From Vibrio sp. PID17_43 (GTDB taxonomy: Bacteria > Pseudomonadota > Gammaproteobacteria > Enterobacterales > Vibrionaceae), in assembly GCF_002608565.1 (NCBI RefSeq), contig NZ_LIXM01000006.1, positions 1 through 64,000 on the forward strand: DNA of 64,000 nt, given 5' to 3'. Of this stretch, positions 62,523 to 64,000 are shown piece by piece (position 1 is the stretch's first letter; the number at the start of each line of letters is the position of its first letter). The notes beneath the pieces were generated by a model. The model ran no database searches, was not told the origin of the DNA, and saw nothing but the letters and a program-made list of their open reading frames with translations. Both the position numbers and the translations under genes were made by a program.

Positions 62523-63725
62523 ATGATCATCAAACCTAGAATTCGTGGATTTATCTGTACTACTACGCACCCAGTGGGTTGTGAAGCTAACGTAAAAGAA
62601 CAAATTGCTTACACTAAAGCACAAGGCCAAATCAAGAACGCGCCAAAACGCGTACTGGTTGTGGGTGCATCAAGTGGCTATGGCCTATCTTCTCGTATCG
62701 CTGCGGCATTTGGTGGCGGCGCTTCAACTATCGGTGTGTTTTTCGAAAAAGAAGGCACAGAGAAGAAACCTGGTACTGCCGGTTTCTACAACTCAGTTGC
62801 ATTCGAAAAGCTAGCTCGTGAAGAGGGCTTGTACGCGAAAAGCCTAAACGGGGACGCGTTCTCAAATGAAGCAAAACAGAAAACAATTGATTTGATCAAA
62901 GCAGACCTTGGTCAGGTAGATATGGTGGTTTACTCTCTGGCTTCTCCAGTACGTAAAATGCCAGAAACCGGCGAACTTATCCGTTCTGCTCTGAAGCCTA
63001 TCGGTGAGACTTACATATCTACTGCTGTTGATACCAACAAAGACGTGATCATCGAAGCAAGCGTAGAACCTGCAACTGAGCAGGAAATTCAAGACACAGT
63101 AACCGTAATGGGCGGCGAAGACTGGGAACTTTGGATCAATGCACTCTCAGAAGCTGGCGTTCTAGCAGATGGTTGTAAAACAGTGGCATACAGCTACATC
63201 GGTACTGAGTTGACTTGGCCTATCTACTGGGATGGCGCACTAGGTAAAGCGAAAATGGACCTAGATCGTGCAGCAGCAGCGTTAAACGAGAAGCTTTCAG
63301 CTACTGGTGGTACAGCAAATGTTGCTGTGCTTAAGTCAGTTGTGACACAAGCAAGTTCTGCAATTCCTGTGATGCCTCTTTACATCGCAATGGTATTTAA
63401 GAAAATGCGTGAAGAAGGCGTACACGAAGGTTGTATGGAACAGATTTTCCGTATGTTCAGCCAACGTCTATATAAAGAAGACGGCAGTGCACCCGAAGTA
63501 GATAAAGTGAATCGTTTACGTCTGGATGACTGGGAACTACGTGAAGACATCCAGCAACACTGCCGTGACCTATGGCCACAAATCACATCTGAAAACCTGA
63601 AAGAGCTAACGGACTACGTTGAGTACAAAGAAGAGTTCTTGAAGTTATTCGGCTTTGGTGTTGACGGTGTGGACTACGAAGCAGACGTTAACCCAGCAGT
63701 AGAAACAGATTTCACTCAAATCTAA
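62523..63725 (+). CDS. fabV: Trans-2-enoyl-ACP/CoA reductase FabV
   Basis: A 400-aa single-chain enoyl reductase that completes fatty-acid elongation; FabV enzymes are naturally tolerant of triclosan. The N-terminus [20 protein letters not shown] matches V. cholerae FabV. The nucleotide site is [15 protein letters not shown] and the catalytic Y-x8-K is in [10 protein letters not shown] (about residue 233). The ATG at 62523 (AGGA 8 nt upstream) is preferred to a TTG 2 codons earlier. Confidence 0.94.
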   Translation: MIIKPRIRGFICTTTHPVGCEANVKEQIAYTKAQGQIKNAPKRVLVVGASSGYGLSSRIAAAFGGGASTIGVFFEKEGTEKKPGTAGFYNSVAFEKLAREEGLYAKSLNGDAFSNEAKQKTIDLIKADLGQVDMVVYSLASPVRKMPETGELIRSALKPIGETYISTAVDTNKDVIIEASVEPATEQEIQDTVTVMGGEDWELWINALSEAGVLADGCKTVAYSYIGTELTWPIYWDGALGKAKMDLDRAAAALNEKLSATGGTANVAVLKSVVTQASSAIPVMPLYIAMVFKKMREEGVHEGCMEQIFRMFSQRLYKEDGSAPEVDKVNRLRLDDWELREDIQQHCRDLWPQITSENLKELTDYVEYKEEFLKLFGFGVDGVDYEADVNPAVETDFTQI

Positions 63726-63743
63726 GCTACTTCTAATTGAATT

Positions 63744-63772
63744 AAAAAAGGCGCTCATTGAGCGCCTTTTTT
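63744..63772. terminator. Bidirectional terminator between fabV and the AspT-like gene
   Basis: AAAAAAGGCGCTC-att-GAGCGCCTTTTTT, a long perfect stem with A and T runs, between convergent genes. Confidence 0.9.
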
Positions 63773-63832
63773 GTGTCTTAAATCTTTGAGGTGAATGGTA
63801 CTACGTTGTCAGCAAAACTCTTTCAAAAGAGA

Positions 63833-64000
63833 TTAACTCAGAATAATCAGAACAGTACCTGCGAGAGTCATTAAGATATTGGCAATCGCGTACGTACCAG
63901 CATACCCCAGTGCTGGGATTGTTGACTTCGCGTATTCGTTTACCACATCCATCGCTGGCGCACATGTTCGAGCTCCGATGATAGCACCAAAGAGTAGGGC
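63833..64000 (-). CDS. C-terminal part of an AspT/YbjL-family transporter (cut by window edge)
   Basis: The last 55 residues of a minus-strand membrane protein whose start lies beyond position 64000. They read [20 protein letters not shown], then [18 protein letters not shown] and a final hydrophobic helix. The P-A-x2-x-V-N-E and PALGYAxxYAIANILxT pattern matches the AspT/YidE/YbjL duplication domain of aspartate:alanine-type exchangers. Substrate unknown. Confidence 0.75.
   Translation of the reverse strand, partial: ALLFGAIIGARTCAPAMDVVNEYAKSTIPALGYAGTYAIANILMTLAGTVLIILS

Overview
The window reads as chromosomal DNA of a Vibrio of the Harveyi clade (V. parahaemolyticus / V. alginolyticus / V. 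natriegens type). Protein matches and gene order point there: radD-rsuA-bcr, psrA-fadE-fabV with a VrrA-like sRNA, hcp-hcr-norR, and an AttEFGH-like ABC system. No rRNA or tRNA genes, CRISPR arrays or transposases were seen.

Layout. 0.2-5.5 kb: RND efflux operon with two adaptor lipoproteins and one pump. 5.5-12.6 kb: housekeeping and transport genes (tag, metC, cls, an NSS transporter, an RluA-type pseudouridine synthase, an rRNA-type methyltransferase). 12.7-17.2 kb: nitrosative-stress module hcr-hcp with its NorR activator; the hcp promoter has a sigma-54 core and two GT-N7-AC enhancer sites. 17.4-29.5 kb: a large redox/sulfur-looking cluster. It holds ynjBCD-ynjF-like ABC transporter genes, a TVP38-family membrane protein, an HdrB-like CCG protein, a GltD-like FAD/Fe-S oxidoreductase and a double rhodanese. 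Divergent to these is a TtrS/TtrR-like two-component system.

29.5-39.6 kb: small lipoprotein and DUF genes, a decayed 5'-nucleotidase fragment, rplY, a PepSY/PhoPQ-type regulatory operon, radD, rsuA, bcr and a DUF2913 gene. 39.7-46.8 kb: a complete Mtr-type extracellular electron transfer locus. It encodes outer-surface decaheme MtrC, periplasmic decaheme MtrA and porin MtrB on one strand, with a diheme cytochrome and a tetraheme CymA/NapC-type quinol oxidase on the other. 46.8-49.7 kb: an SDR/DUF2867 protein and a MATE pump.

49.6-53.1 kb: an accessory insert. A 160-bp segment covering the 3' end of the MATE gene is duplicated (6 mismatches) and brackets 3.16 kb of cargo: a small membrane ORF, a TetR-type regulator and a trimeric-autotransporter-like adhesin whose promoter sits between two identical 12-bp operator-like sites. 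53.2-57.4 kb: AttEFGH-like ABC operon. 57.7-64 kb: nhaA, a VrrA-like sRNA with a sigma-E promoter, psrA-fadE with FadR- and PsrA-like sites, fabV, and the C-terminal end of an AspT/YbjL-family transporter that runs off the window.

The points most worth a second look are the rhodanese/HdrB/TVP38/YnjBCDF/TtrSR-like cluster as a possibly undescribed sulfur-redox system, the repeat-bracketed adhesin insert, and the Mtr locus.
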